64,000 nucleotides of DNA, taken from Mercurialis annua (lineage: Eukaryota; Streptophyta; Magnoliopsida; Malpighiales; Euphorbiaceae). A model generated the notes under the pieces. It made no database searches, was not told the DNA's origin, and saw only the letters and a list, made by a program, of their open reading frames with translations. Within the stretch, counting starts at the first letter, position 1; each line of letters opens with the position of its first letter. The stretch is taken from NCBI RefSeq assembly GCF_937616625.2, contig NC_065573.1, positions 10,245,001-10,309,000 of the forward strand. The letters run 5' to 3'. A program made the position numbers and the translations under genes. Below are positions 26,856 through 38,174 of the stretch, one piece after another.

Positions 26856-26859
26856 CTAG

Positions 26860-27235
26860 AAGTCTCTCGCACGCAAGGGGATGCTGCTGCTGGATGTCAC
26901 GGTTTTGGGGCGCCATAATTCTTTTCTTCTCTCTAGAATAAAACAATCGAGGGCACTGCCTTCCTTCAGCTTTCAGAGGTGGGGGGCTACATCAATCATC
27001 GCTTAGTGAGCTATTTATTCTATTGCCGCCAATAGCGCTTCGCTTGCATACAAGGCGGCACGGCACGCCAGGTAGAGCTATCGCGCGCGGGCGAAGGAGA
27101 TGCATTTCTGGTACTGGTAGTACTGTACAAGCTCCATCTCTCCTAATCTATTCATGTTTGCGAAGACGGCGCTCCCTTCTTTTGTTGATATCTATACTGG
27201 CTTAAATGAATTGGGACGACTCGAACGATCGGTCT
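26860..27235. other. Mitochondrion-like noncoding fragment
   Basis: About 375 bp is distinctly GC-richer than the plastid spacer to its left. It contains words such as aggtggggggctacatcaat, cgccaatagcgcttcgcttg and cgactcgaacgatcgg, whose texture resembles plant mitochondrial intergenic DNA. I do not recognise a specific gene. A 60-codon frame at 27023-27205 is Arg-rich and shows no domain. The assignment is by composition and impression only. A nuclear single-copy fragment is the alternative. Confidence 0.35.
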
Positions 27236-27272
27236 ATCTTTTTTTTTTATGAGTTTAGTCTTTTTTTAAAAT

Positions 27273-27386
27273 CCAAACGTTTCACCTTTATAGCAGTTTT
27301 AGCCAACCGTTTACAAACGTTACAAAACAAAACCAAATATTTCACCTTTTTAGCGATTTAATCCAAATGTTTACAAACGTTACAAA
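27273..27386 (+). repeat. 60-bp direct repeat, two copies
   Basis: The first copy starts at ccaaacgtttcacc (27273) and the second at ccaaatatttcacc (27333). Both end in the shared word gtttacaaacgttacaaa. The second copy runs directly into satellite at agacttgtgacgcg. The origin of this piece is unknown; it is neither obviously plastid nor satellite. Confidence 0.75.
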
Positions 27387-27448
27387 GACTTGTGACGCGA
27401 CATACTAATCTGGCGACACTTTTAACGCACAGTTTGCGTAATATAACC

Positions 27449-28868
27449 TAACCATGAGGTAATCAAAACGACGCGTTAAAGAGACTGGAGACACGACATA
27501 CTAACCTAGCAACAGTTTTCACGCGCACGTTGCATAACATAACCTAACCATGCTTAAGTAATCGGAACGACGCGTTAAAGAGACTTATGACGCAACATAC
27601 TAATCTAGCGTCACTTTTCACGCACACTTTGCGTAAAATAACCTAACCATGCTTAAGTAATCGGAACGATGTGTTAAAGAGACTTAAGACATGACATACT
27701 AGTCTATTGTCATTTATCGACCACACTTTGCGTAATATGACCTAACCATGCATAGGTAATCAGAACGACGCGTTAGAGACACTTGTGACGCGACATAAGC
27801 ATGGTAATCGAAATGACATGTTAAAGAGACTTGAAACACGCCATACTAAACTAGCCTCACCTTTTAAGCACTCTTTGCGTAATATAACCTAACCATACTT
27901 AGGTAATCGGAACGACGCGCTAAAGAGACTTGAGAGGCGACATACTAATCTAGCGTCACTTTTCACGCACACTTTGCGTAAAATAACCTAACCATGCTTA
28001 GGTAATAGGAACGACGCGTTAAATAGACTTGAGATACGACATACTAACCTCGCGACAGTTTTCACGCACACATTGCGTAATATAACCTAAATATGCTTAG
28101 GTAATCGGAACGACACGTTAAAGAGACTTGAGATGCGACATACTAATCTAGCGTCACTTTTCACGCACAATTTGCCCAAAATAACCTAACCATGCTTACA
28201 TAATCGAAATGACGCGTTAAAGACACTTGAGACGCGACATACTCATCTATTGTCACTTTTCACACACACTTTGCGTAATATAACCTAACCATGCTTAGGT
28301 AATCGGTACGACGTGTTAGAGAGATTTGTAACATAACATAAGCATGGTAATCAAAATGATGCCTTAAAGAGACTTGAGATGCGACATACTAATCTACCGT
28401 CCCTCTTTACACATACTGTGCGTAATATAACCTAACCATGCCTAAGTAATCGTAACAACGCGTTATAAAGACTTGTGACGTGACATACTAATCTAGCGAC
28501 ACTTTTAACGCGCACTTGGCGTAATATAACATATCCATGATTAGGTAATCGGAACGACGCGTTAAAGAGACTTGAGGCGCGACATACTAATCTATTGTCA
28601 CTTTTCACACACACTTTGCATAATATAACATAACCATACTTAAGTAATCAGAACGACGCGTTAAAGACACTTGTTAAGCAACTTAAGCATGGTAATCGAA
28701 ACGACGCGTTATAGAGACTTGAGACGCGCTATAGTAATCTAGCGTCACTTTTTACGCAAACTTTGCGTAATATAACCTAACCATGCTTAGGTAATCGGAA
28801 CGACGCATGAAAGAGACTTAGGAGGCGGCATATTAATCTAGCATCACTTTTCACGCACACTTTACGTA
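27449..28868 (+). repeat. Duplicated satellite block A, copy 2
   Basis: This is the partner of 17911-19330. The left end lies about 60 bp inside the satellite that follows the organelle insert, so the duplication is not simply bounded by the insert. Confidence 0.72.
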
Positions 28869-30983
28869 ATATAACCTAACCATGCTTAGGTAATCGAAAC
28901 ACACATTAAAGAGACTTGAGATGCGACATACTAATCTAGCGTCACTTCTCACGCACACTTTGCGTAATATAACCTAACCATGCTTAGGTAATCAGAACGA
29001 CGGTAATTGAAATTATGCGTTAAAGAGACTTAAAACGCGCCATACTAATCTAGCATCACTTTTGACGCACGCTTTGCGGAATATAACCTAACCATGCTTA
29101 GGTATTCGAAACGACGCGTTAAAGAGACTTGAGACGCGACATACTAATCTAGCGTCAGTTTTCACGCACACTTTGCGTAAAATAACCTAACCATGATTAT
29201 TAGGTAATTAGAACGTAACCTAGCAACAGTTTTCACGCACACATCGCATAATATAACTAAACCATGCTTGGGTAATTGGAACAACGCGTTAAAGAGACTT
29301 GTGACACGACATACTAATCTAGCATCACTTTTTACGCACACTTTGCGTAAAATAACCCAACCATGACCAATTGGAACGACGGGTTAAAGAGACATGTGAC
29401 GCGACATACTAATCAATTGTCGCTTTTCACGCACAATTTGTGTATTTAACCTAACCATGCTATGGTAATCGGAACGATGTGTTAAAGAAACTTGTAATGT
29501 GACATATGCATGGTAATCGAAACAATGCGTTAAAGAGACTTGAGACGTGCCATACTAATCTAACGACACTTTTTACGCACACTTTGCGTAATATAACTTA
29601 ACCATATTTAGGTAACATAACAATGCGTTAAAAAGACTAGTGATGCGACATACTAATCTAGCGATACTTTTAACTTGCACTTGGCGTAATATAATATAAC
29701 CATGCTTTGGTAATCGAAACGACGTGTTAAAGATACTTGAGACGCGATATACTAATCTAGGGTCACTTTTCACGCACACTTTGCGTAATATAACCTAACA
29801 ATGCTTAGGTAATCGGAACACACGTTAAAGGGACTTGAGAAGCGACATACCAATCTAGCGTCACTTTTCACGCACACTTTGCGTAAAATAACCTAACCAA
29901 GCTTAGGTCATCAGAACGACACTTTAAAGCGACTTGAGATGCGACATACTAATATATTGTCACTTTTCACGCACACTTTTCTTTGGTAATTAGAACGACG
30001 CGTTTGAGACACTTGTGACGCGACATGAGCATGGTAATCGAAATTACGTGTTAAAGATTTTTGAAACGCGCCATACTAATCTAGCGTCACTCTTTACGCA
30101 CGCTTTGCGTAGAATAATCTAACCAAGTTTAGGTAATCGGAACGACGCAGTAAAGAGACTTGAGACACGACATACTAATCTACCGTCACTTTTCACGCAC
30201 ATTTTGCGTAATATAACTTAACCATGCTTAGGTAATCGGAACGACGCGTAAAAGAGACTTGAGACGCGACATACTAGCCTATCAACAGTTTTCACGCACA
30301 CATTGCGTAATATAACTTAACCATGCTTAGGTAATCGGAACGACGTGTTAAGGAGACTTGAGACGCGACATACTAATCTAGCGTCACTTTTCACGCACAC
30401 TTTATGTAAAATGACCTAACCATGCATATGTAATCGAAATGACTCATTAACAAGACTCGAGACGTGACATACTAATCTATTGTCAATTTTCATGCACACT
30501 TTGCGTAATATAACCTAACCATTCTTTGGTAATCAGAACGACGTGTTAGACTTGTGACGTGCATAAGCATGATAATCGAAAAAACGCGTTAAAGATACTT
30601 GAGACGCGCCATACTAATCTAGAGCGTCACTTTTTACGCATACTTTGCGTAATATAACCTAACCATGCTTAGGTAATCGTAACAACGCGTTAAAGGGTCT
30701 TGTGACGCGACATACTAATCTAGCAACACTTTTAACGCGCACTTGGTGTAATAAAACGAAACCATGCTTAGGTAATCAGAACGACGCGTTAAAGAGACTT
30801 GAGACGCGACATACTAATTGAGCGTCACTTTTCACGCACACTTTGCGTAATATAACTTAACCATGCTTAGGTAATCAGAACGACGAGTTAAAGAGAGTTG
30901 AGACGCGACATACTTATCTAGAGTCACTTTTCACGCACACTTTGCGTAATATAACTTAACCATGCTTAGGTAATCAGAACGAG
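28681..30983 (+). repeat. Duplicated satellite block B, copy 2
   Basis: This is the partner of 22990-25296. It overlaps the end of block A, which shows that the two blocks were assembled by successive unequal exchanges. After 30983 it switches into block D. Confidence 0.8.
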
Positions 30984-31805
30984 GCGTTAGAGACACTTGT
31001 GACACGACATATGCATGGAAATCGAAACAACGCGTGGAAGAGACTTGAAACGCGTCATACTAATCTAGTGTCACTTTTTACGCACTCTTTGCGTAATATA
31101 ACCTAACCATGCTTAGGTAATTGGAACGGCGCGTTAAAGAGACTTGAGACACAGCATACTAATCTACCGTAACTTCTTACGCACACTTTGCGTAATATAA
31201 TCTAACCATGCTTTGGTAATCGGAACGACGCGTTAAAGAGGCTTGAGACGCGACATACTAACCTAGCGACAGTTTTCACGCACACATTGCGTAATATAAC
31301 CTAACCATGCATATGTAATCCTAACGACACGTTAAAGAGACTTGAGACGCGACATACTAATCTAGCGTCACTTTTCACACACAATTTGCATAAAATAACT
31401 TAACCATGCTTAGGTAATCGGAACGACGCGTTAAAGAAACTTGAGACACGACATATTAATCAATTATCACTTTTCACTCACATTTTGCGTAATATAACCT
31501 AACCATGCTTAGGTAATCGGAACGACGTGTTAGAGAGACTTGTAACGTGACATAAGCATGGTAATCGAAATGATGCGTTAGAGAGACTTGAGACGTGCCA
31601 TATAATGTAACGTGTATTTTACGCACACTTTGCGTAATATAACCTAACCATGCTTAGGTAATCGTAACAACGCGTTAAAGAGAATTGTGACGCGATATAC
31701 TAATCTAGCGACACTTTTAATGAGAACTTACATAACTATGCTTAGGTAATCGGAACGACATGCTAAAGAGACTTGCAACGCGACATACTAATCTATTGTC
31801 ACTTT
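30958..31805 (+). repeat. Duplicated satellite block D, copy 1
   Basis: This block is nearly identical to 34359-35206 at an offset of 3,401 bp. Private markers include gacacgacatatgcatggaa, the reduced unit ccatataatgtaacgtg, and aatgagaacttacataac. It sits exactly between blocks B and C, as though inserted at their junction. Confidence 0.85.
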
Positions 31806-33848
31806 TCACGCACACTTTGCGTAATATAACTTAACCATGCTTAGGTAATCAGAACGACGAGTTAAAGAGACTTAAGACGTGACATACTAATCTATTGTAA
31901 CTTTTCACGCACACTTTGCGTAATATAAATTAACCATGCTTAGGTAATCAGAACGACGCGTTAGAGACACTTGTGACGCGACATAAGCATGGTAATCGAA
32001 ACGATGTGTTAAAGAGACTTGAAACGCGCCATACTAATCTAGCGTCACTTTTTAACCCCTCTTTGCTTATTATAATCTACACATGCTTAGATAATCGGAA
32101 CGACGCGTTAAAGAGACTTGAGACGCGAAATACTAATCTAGCGTCACTTTTCAATTTTCACCCACACTTTGCGTAATATAACCTAAGCATGCTTAGGTAA
32201 TCGGAACAACGCGTTAAATAGACTTGGGATGCGACATACTAACCTAGCGACAGTTTTCACGCACACATTGCGTAATATAACCTAACCATGTTTAGGTAAT
32301 CGGAATGACGCGTTAAAGAGACTTGAGACACGACAGACTAATCTAGCGTCACTTTTCACGCACAATTTGTGTAAAATACCTAATAATGATTAGATAATCG
32401 TAACAACGCGTTAAAGAGACTTGAGACGCGACATATTAATCTATTGTCACATATCAAGCACACTTTGCGTAATATAACCTAACCATGCTTAGGTAATCAG
32501 AACGACATGTTAGAGAGACTCGTAATGTAACATAAGCATGGTAATTGAAACGACGCGTTAAAGAGACTTGAGACACGACATACTAATCTAGCTTCACTTT
32601 TTACACAAGCTTTGCGTAATATAACCTAACCGTGCTTATGTAACCGTAACAACGCGTTAAAGAGACTTGTGACGTGACATACTAATCTGGTGACACTTTT
32701 AACGCGCACTTGGCGTAATATAACAAATCCATGGGTAATCAGAACGACGTGTTGAAGAGACTTGAGGCAGGACATACTAATTTATTGTCACTTTTCACGC
32801 ACACTTTGCATAATATAACCTAACCATGCTTTGATAAACAGAATGACGCATCAGAGACACTTGTTAAGCAACATAAGTATGGTAATCGAAACGACGTGTT
32901 AAAGAGACTCGAAACGCGACATACTAATCTAGAGTCACTATTCACACACTCTTTGCGTAGTATAATCTAGCCATGCTTAGCTAATAAGTACGACGTGCTA
33001 AAGAAACTTGAGACGCAACATACTAATCTAGCGTCACTTTTCACGCACACTTTACGTAAAATAACCTACCCATGCTTAGGTAATCGGAATGACGCGTTAA
33101 AGAGACTTAAGATGCAACATACTAATCTAGCGTCACTTTTCACGCACACTTTGCATAAAATAACCTAACCATGCTTAGGTAATTGAAACGATGCGTTAAA
33201 GAGACTTGAGGCGCACCATACTAATCTAGCGTCACTTTTTAAACACACTTTGCGTAATATAACTTAACCATGCTTAGGTAATTGTAACAACGCGTTAAAG
33301 GGACTTGGATGCGACATACTAATCTAGCGACACTTTAAACGCGCACTTGGCGTAATATAATATAACCATGCTTAGGTAATCGGAACAACGCGTTAAAGAG
33401 ACTTGAGACGCGACATACTAATCTAGCGTCACTTTTCACGCAGACTTTGCGTAAGATAACCTAACCATTCTTAGGTAATCGGAATGACGCGTTAAAGAGA
33501 CTTGAGACGCGACATGCTAATCTAGTGACACTTTTCACGCTCAGTTTGTGTACAGTAACCTAACCATACTTAGGTAATCGAAACGACGCGTTAAAGAGAC
33601 TTGAGACGCGACATACTAATTTACTGTCAATTTTCACGCAAACTTTGCGTTAACCTAAACATGCTTTGGTAGTGGGAACGATTTGTTAGAGAGACTTGTA
33701 ACGTGACATAAGCATGGTAATCGAAGCGATGCGTTAAAGAGACTTGAGACGCGCCATACTAATCTAGTGTCACTTTTTACGCAAAACGACACGTTAAAAT
33801 AACTTGAGACGCGTCATACTAATCTAGCGTCACTTTTTACGCACACTT
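31796..33848 (+). repeat. Duplicated satellite block C, copy 2
   Basis: This is the partner of 20975-22992. It retains a unit that was deleted from copy 1 near 22402. Confidence 0.75.
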
Positions 33849-34358
33849 TTGGTAGTATTACTTAACCATCCATAGGTAATCATAACGACTCGTTAAAGAG
33901 ACTTGTGACGTGACATACTAATCTAGCGACTCATTTAACTCGCACTTGGCGTAATATAACATAACCATGCTTAGGTAATCGAAACGACGCGTTAGAGAGA
34001 CTTGAGACCCGACATACTAGTCTTGCGTCACTTTTCACGCATACTTTGTGTAAAATAACCTAACCTTGCTTAGGTAATCGGAACGATGCGTTAAATAGAC
34101 TTGCGACGTGACATACTAATCTAGTGTCACTTTTCACGCACACTTTGCGTAGTATAACCTAACCATGCTTAGGTAATCGGAACGACGCATTAAAGAGACA
34201 TAGGACGCGCCATACAAATCTAACATTACTTTTCACGCACACTTTGCGTAATATAACCTAACCATGCTTTGGTAATCAGAACGACGCGTTAAAGAGACTT
34301 GAGTCGCGACATACTAATCTAGTGTCACTTTTCATGCACACTTTGGTTAATCTAACCT

Positions 34359-35206
34359 AACCATGCTTAGGTAATCAGAACGAGGCGTTAGAGACACTTG
34401 TGACACGACATATGCATGGAAATCGAAACAACGCGTGAAAGAGACTTGAAACGCGTCATACTAATCTAGTGTCACTTTTTACGCACTCTTTGCGTAATAT
34501 AACCTAACCATGCTTAGGTAATTGGAACGGCGCGTTAAAGAGACTTGAGACACAGCATACTAATCTACCGTAACTTCTTACGCACACTTTGCGTAATATA
34601 ATCTAACCATGCTTTGGTAATCGGAACGACGCGTTAAAGAGGCTTGAGACGCGACATACTAACCTAGCGACAGTTTTCACGCACACATTGCGTAATATAA
34701 CCTAACCATGCATATGTAATCCTAACGACACGTTAAAGAGACTTGAGACGCGACATTCTAATCTAGCGTCACTTTTCACGCACAATTTGTTTAAAATAAC
34801 TTAACCATGCTTAGGTAATCGGAACGACGCGTTAAAGAAACTTGAGACACGACATATTAATCAATTATCACTTTTCACGCACATTTTGCGTAATATAACC
34901 TAACCATGCTTAGGTAATCGGAACGACGTGTTAGAGAGACTTGTAACATGACATAAGCATGGTAATCGAAATGATGCGTTAGAGAGACTTGAGACGTGCC
35001 ATATAATGTAACGTGTATTTTACGCACACTTTGCGTAATATAACCTAACCATGCTTAGGTAATCGTAACAACGCGTTAAAGAGAATTGTGACGCGATATA
35101 CTAATCTAGCGACACTTTTAATGAGAACTTACATAACTATGCTTAGGTAATCGGAACGACATGCTAAAGAGACTTGCAACGCGACATACTAATCTATTGT
35201 CACTTT
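34359..35206 (+). repeat. Duplicated satellite block D, copy 2
   Basis: This is the partner of 30958-31805, with few differences (for example gtgaaagag against gtggaagag near 34436). The left flank ctttggttaatctaacc differs from copy 1. Confidence 0.85.
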
Positions 35207-38174
35207 TTACGCACACTATGTGTAATATAACCTAACCATGCTTTGGAAATCAGAACGATGTGTTAGAGAGACTTGTAACGTGACATAAGCATGAAATCGA
35301 AACGATGCGTTAAAAAGACTTGAGACGCGCCACATTAATCTAGCGTCACTTTTTAGGCACACTGCGTAGTATAACTTAAGCATGCTTAGGTAATCGTAAC
35401 AACACGTTAAAGAGACTTGTGACGCGACATACTAATCTAGCAACACTTCTAACGCGCACTTGGTGTAATATAAAATAACCAAGCTTTGGTAATCGGAACG
35501 ACGCGTTAAAGAGAGTTTAGACGCGACATACTAATCTATTGTCACTTTTCACGCACACTTTGCGTAATATAAACTAACCATTCTTAGGTAATCGGAACGA
35601 CACATTATAGAGACTTGAGACGCGACATACTAATCAAGCATCATTTTTCACGCACACTTTGCGTAATATAACTAAACCATGCTTAGGTAATCGGAACGAC
35701 GCGTTAGAGAGACTTGAGACGCGACATAGGCATGGTAATCAAAACGACGCGTTAAAGAGACTTGAGACACGCCATACTATTCTAGCGTCACGTTTTACGC
35801 AGACTTTGCGTAGTGTAACCTAACCATGCTTAGGTAATCGGAACGACGCTTTAAAGAGACTTGAGACGCGACATACTAATCTAGCGTCGCTTTTCACGCA
35901 CACTTTGCGTAATATAACCTAACCATGCTTAGGTAATCGGAACGACGCGTTAGAGGGACTTGAGACGGAACATAAGCATGGTAATCAAAACGACGCGTTA
36001 AAGAGAGATGAAACACGCCATACTAATCTAGAGTCACTTTTTACGCACACTTTGCGTAATATAACCTAACCATGCTTAGATTATCTGAACGACGCGTAAA
36101 ATTGAATTGAGACGCGCCATACTAATTCAGTGTCATTTTTTACTCACCATGCTTAGGTAATCGGAACGACGCGTTAAAGAGACTTGAGACGCAACATACT
36201 AATCTAGCGTCACTATTCAGGCACTCTTTGCATAATATAACCTAACCATGCGCAGGTAATCGGAACGACGCGTTAAAGAGATACTTTGCATAATATAACC
36301 TAACCAAGCTTGGGTAATTGCAACGACGCGTTAGAGAAACTTTTGACGTGACATAGGCATTGGTAATCGAAACGACGCGTTAAAGAGACTTTAGACACGA
36401 CATACGTTAGCAACAGTTTTCACGTACACATTGCGTAATATAGCCTAACCATGCTTAGGTAATCGGAACGACGCGTTAAAGAGACTTGAGACGCGACATA
36501 CTAATCTAGCGTCACTTTTCATGCACACTTTACGTAATGTAACCTAACCATGCTTATTAGGTAATCGGAATATGCATTAAAGAGACTTGAGGCGCGACAT
36601 ACTAATCTAGCGTAACTTTTCACGCACACTTTGTGTAAAATAACCTAAGCATGCTTAGGTAATCGAAACGACGCGTTAAAGAGACTTGACACGCGACATA
36701 CTAATCTATTGTCACTTTTCACGCACACTTTGTGTAACATAACCTAACCATGATTAGGTAATCAAAACGACATGTTAGAGACACTTGTGACGTGACATAA
36801 GTACAATAATCAAAACGACGCGTTAAAGATACATGAAACGCGCCAGAGTGTCACTTTTACGCTCACTTTGCGTAATACAACCTAACAATGATTAGGTAAT
36901 CGGAACGACGCTTTAAAGAGACTTGAGACACAACATATTAACCAAGCAATTAGTTTTCATGCACACATTGCGTAATATAACTTAAGTAATCGGAATGACG
37001 CGTTAAAGAGACTTGATACGCAACATACTAACCTAGCAACAGTTTTCACGCACACATTGCGTAATATAACCTAACCATGCTTAGGTAATCGGAGCGACGG
37101 GTTAAAAGACTTGAGACGCGACATTCTAATCTAGCGTCACTTTTCACGCACACTTTGCATAAAATAACCTAACCATGCCTAGGTAATCGGAACGACGCGT
37201 TAAAGAGACTTGAGACGCGACATACTAATCTAGCAACTCTTTTCACGCACACTTTGCGTAATTTAACATAACCATACTTTGGTAATTGGAAAAACGTGTT
37301 AGAGAGACTTTGTAACACGACATAAGCATGGTAATTGAAACGACGCGTTAAAGAGACTTGAGAGGCGCCATACTAATCTAGCGTCACTTTTTACGCACAC
37401 TTGGCGTAATATAACCTTACCATGCTTAGGTAATTGTAACAACGCGTTAAAAAGACTTGTGACGGGACATACTAATCTAGCAACACTTTTAACGTGCACT
37501 TGGAGTAATATAACATATCCATTCTTAGGTAATCGGAACGACGCGTTAACGATACTTGAGACGCGGTATACTAATCTACCGTAATTTTTCACGCACACTT
37601 TGCGTAAAATACCCTAACCATGCTTAGGTAATCGGAACGACGCGTTAATACTTGAGACGTGACATACTAATCTAGCGTCACTTTTCACGCATACTTTGCA
37701 TAATACAACCTAACCATGCTTAGGTAATCGGAACGACGCATTAAAGAGACTTAGGACGCGCCATACTAATCTAACGTCACTTTTCGAGCACACATTGCGT
37801 AATATAACCTAACCATGCTTAGGTTATCGGAACTACGCGTTAAAGAACTTAAGATGTGACATACTAATGTAGCGTCACTTTTAACGCGCACTTGGCGCCA
37901 TTCTTAGGTAATCGGGGCGATATGCTAATCTCGAGTAACTTTTCATGCACACTTTGTGTAAAATAACCTAACCATGCTCAGGTAATTGGAACGACACGTT
38001 AAAGATAATCACATTTCACGCACTCTTTTCGTAAAATAATTTAACCATGCTTACGTAATCGGAATATGCATTAATGAGACTTGAGGCGCGACATATTAAT
38101 CCAGCGTAACTTTTCACGCACACTTTGCGTAAAATAACCTAACCATGCTTACGTAATCGGAACGACGCGTTAAA

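Larger units (their letters stand above)
26167..27383. other. Organelle-derived DNA insert in the satellite
   Basis: A 1.2-kb non-satellite block begins right after satellite word atactaatctag and ends where agacttgtgacgcgacatac resumes. Its left half is AT-rich plastid-type spacer plus a complete trnS-GCU. The right half (about 26860-27235) is GC-richer and reads like plant mitochondrial DNA. The far right is a 60-bp direct repeat. I see no target-site duplication. Nuclear copies of plastid or mitochondrial DNA are known to be built from joined fragments, and plant mitochondria themselves carry plastid pieces, so this could be one mitochondrial transfer or several fragments joined. Confidence 0.75.
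27384..38174 (+). repeat. 99-bp satellite, forward orientation, block mosaic
   Basis: This is forward satellite composed mostly of second copies of blocks A, B and C (27449-28868, 28681-30983, 31796-33848) and of block D twice (30958-31805 and 34359-35206). The stretch about 33450-34340 also resembles 2450-3300 of the 4,780-bp unit, including the reduced unit gcgttaacctaaacatgc. Between 35.2 and 38.2 kb the units are diverged with no partner that I found. No genes are seen. Confidence 0.9.
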
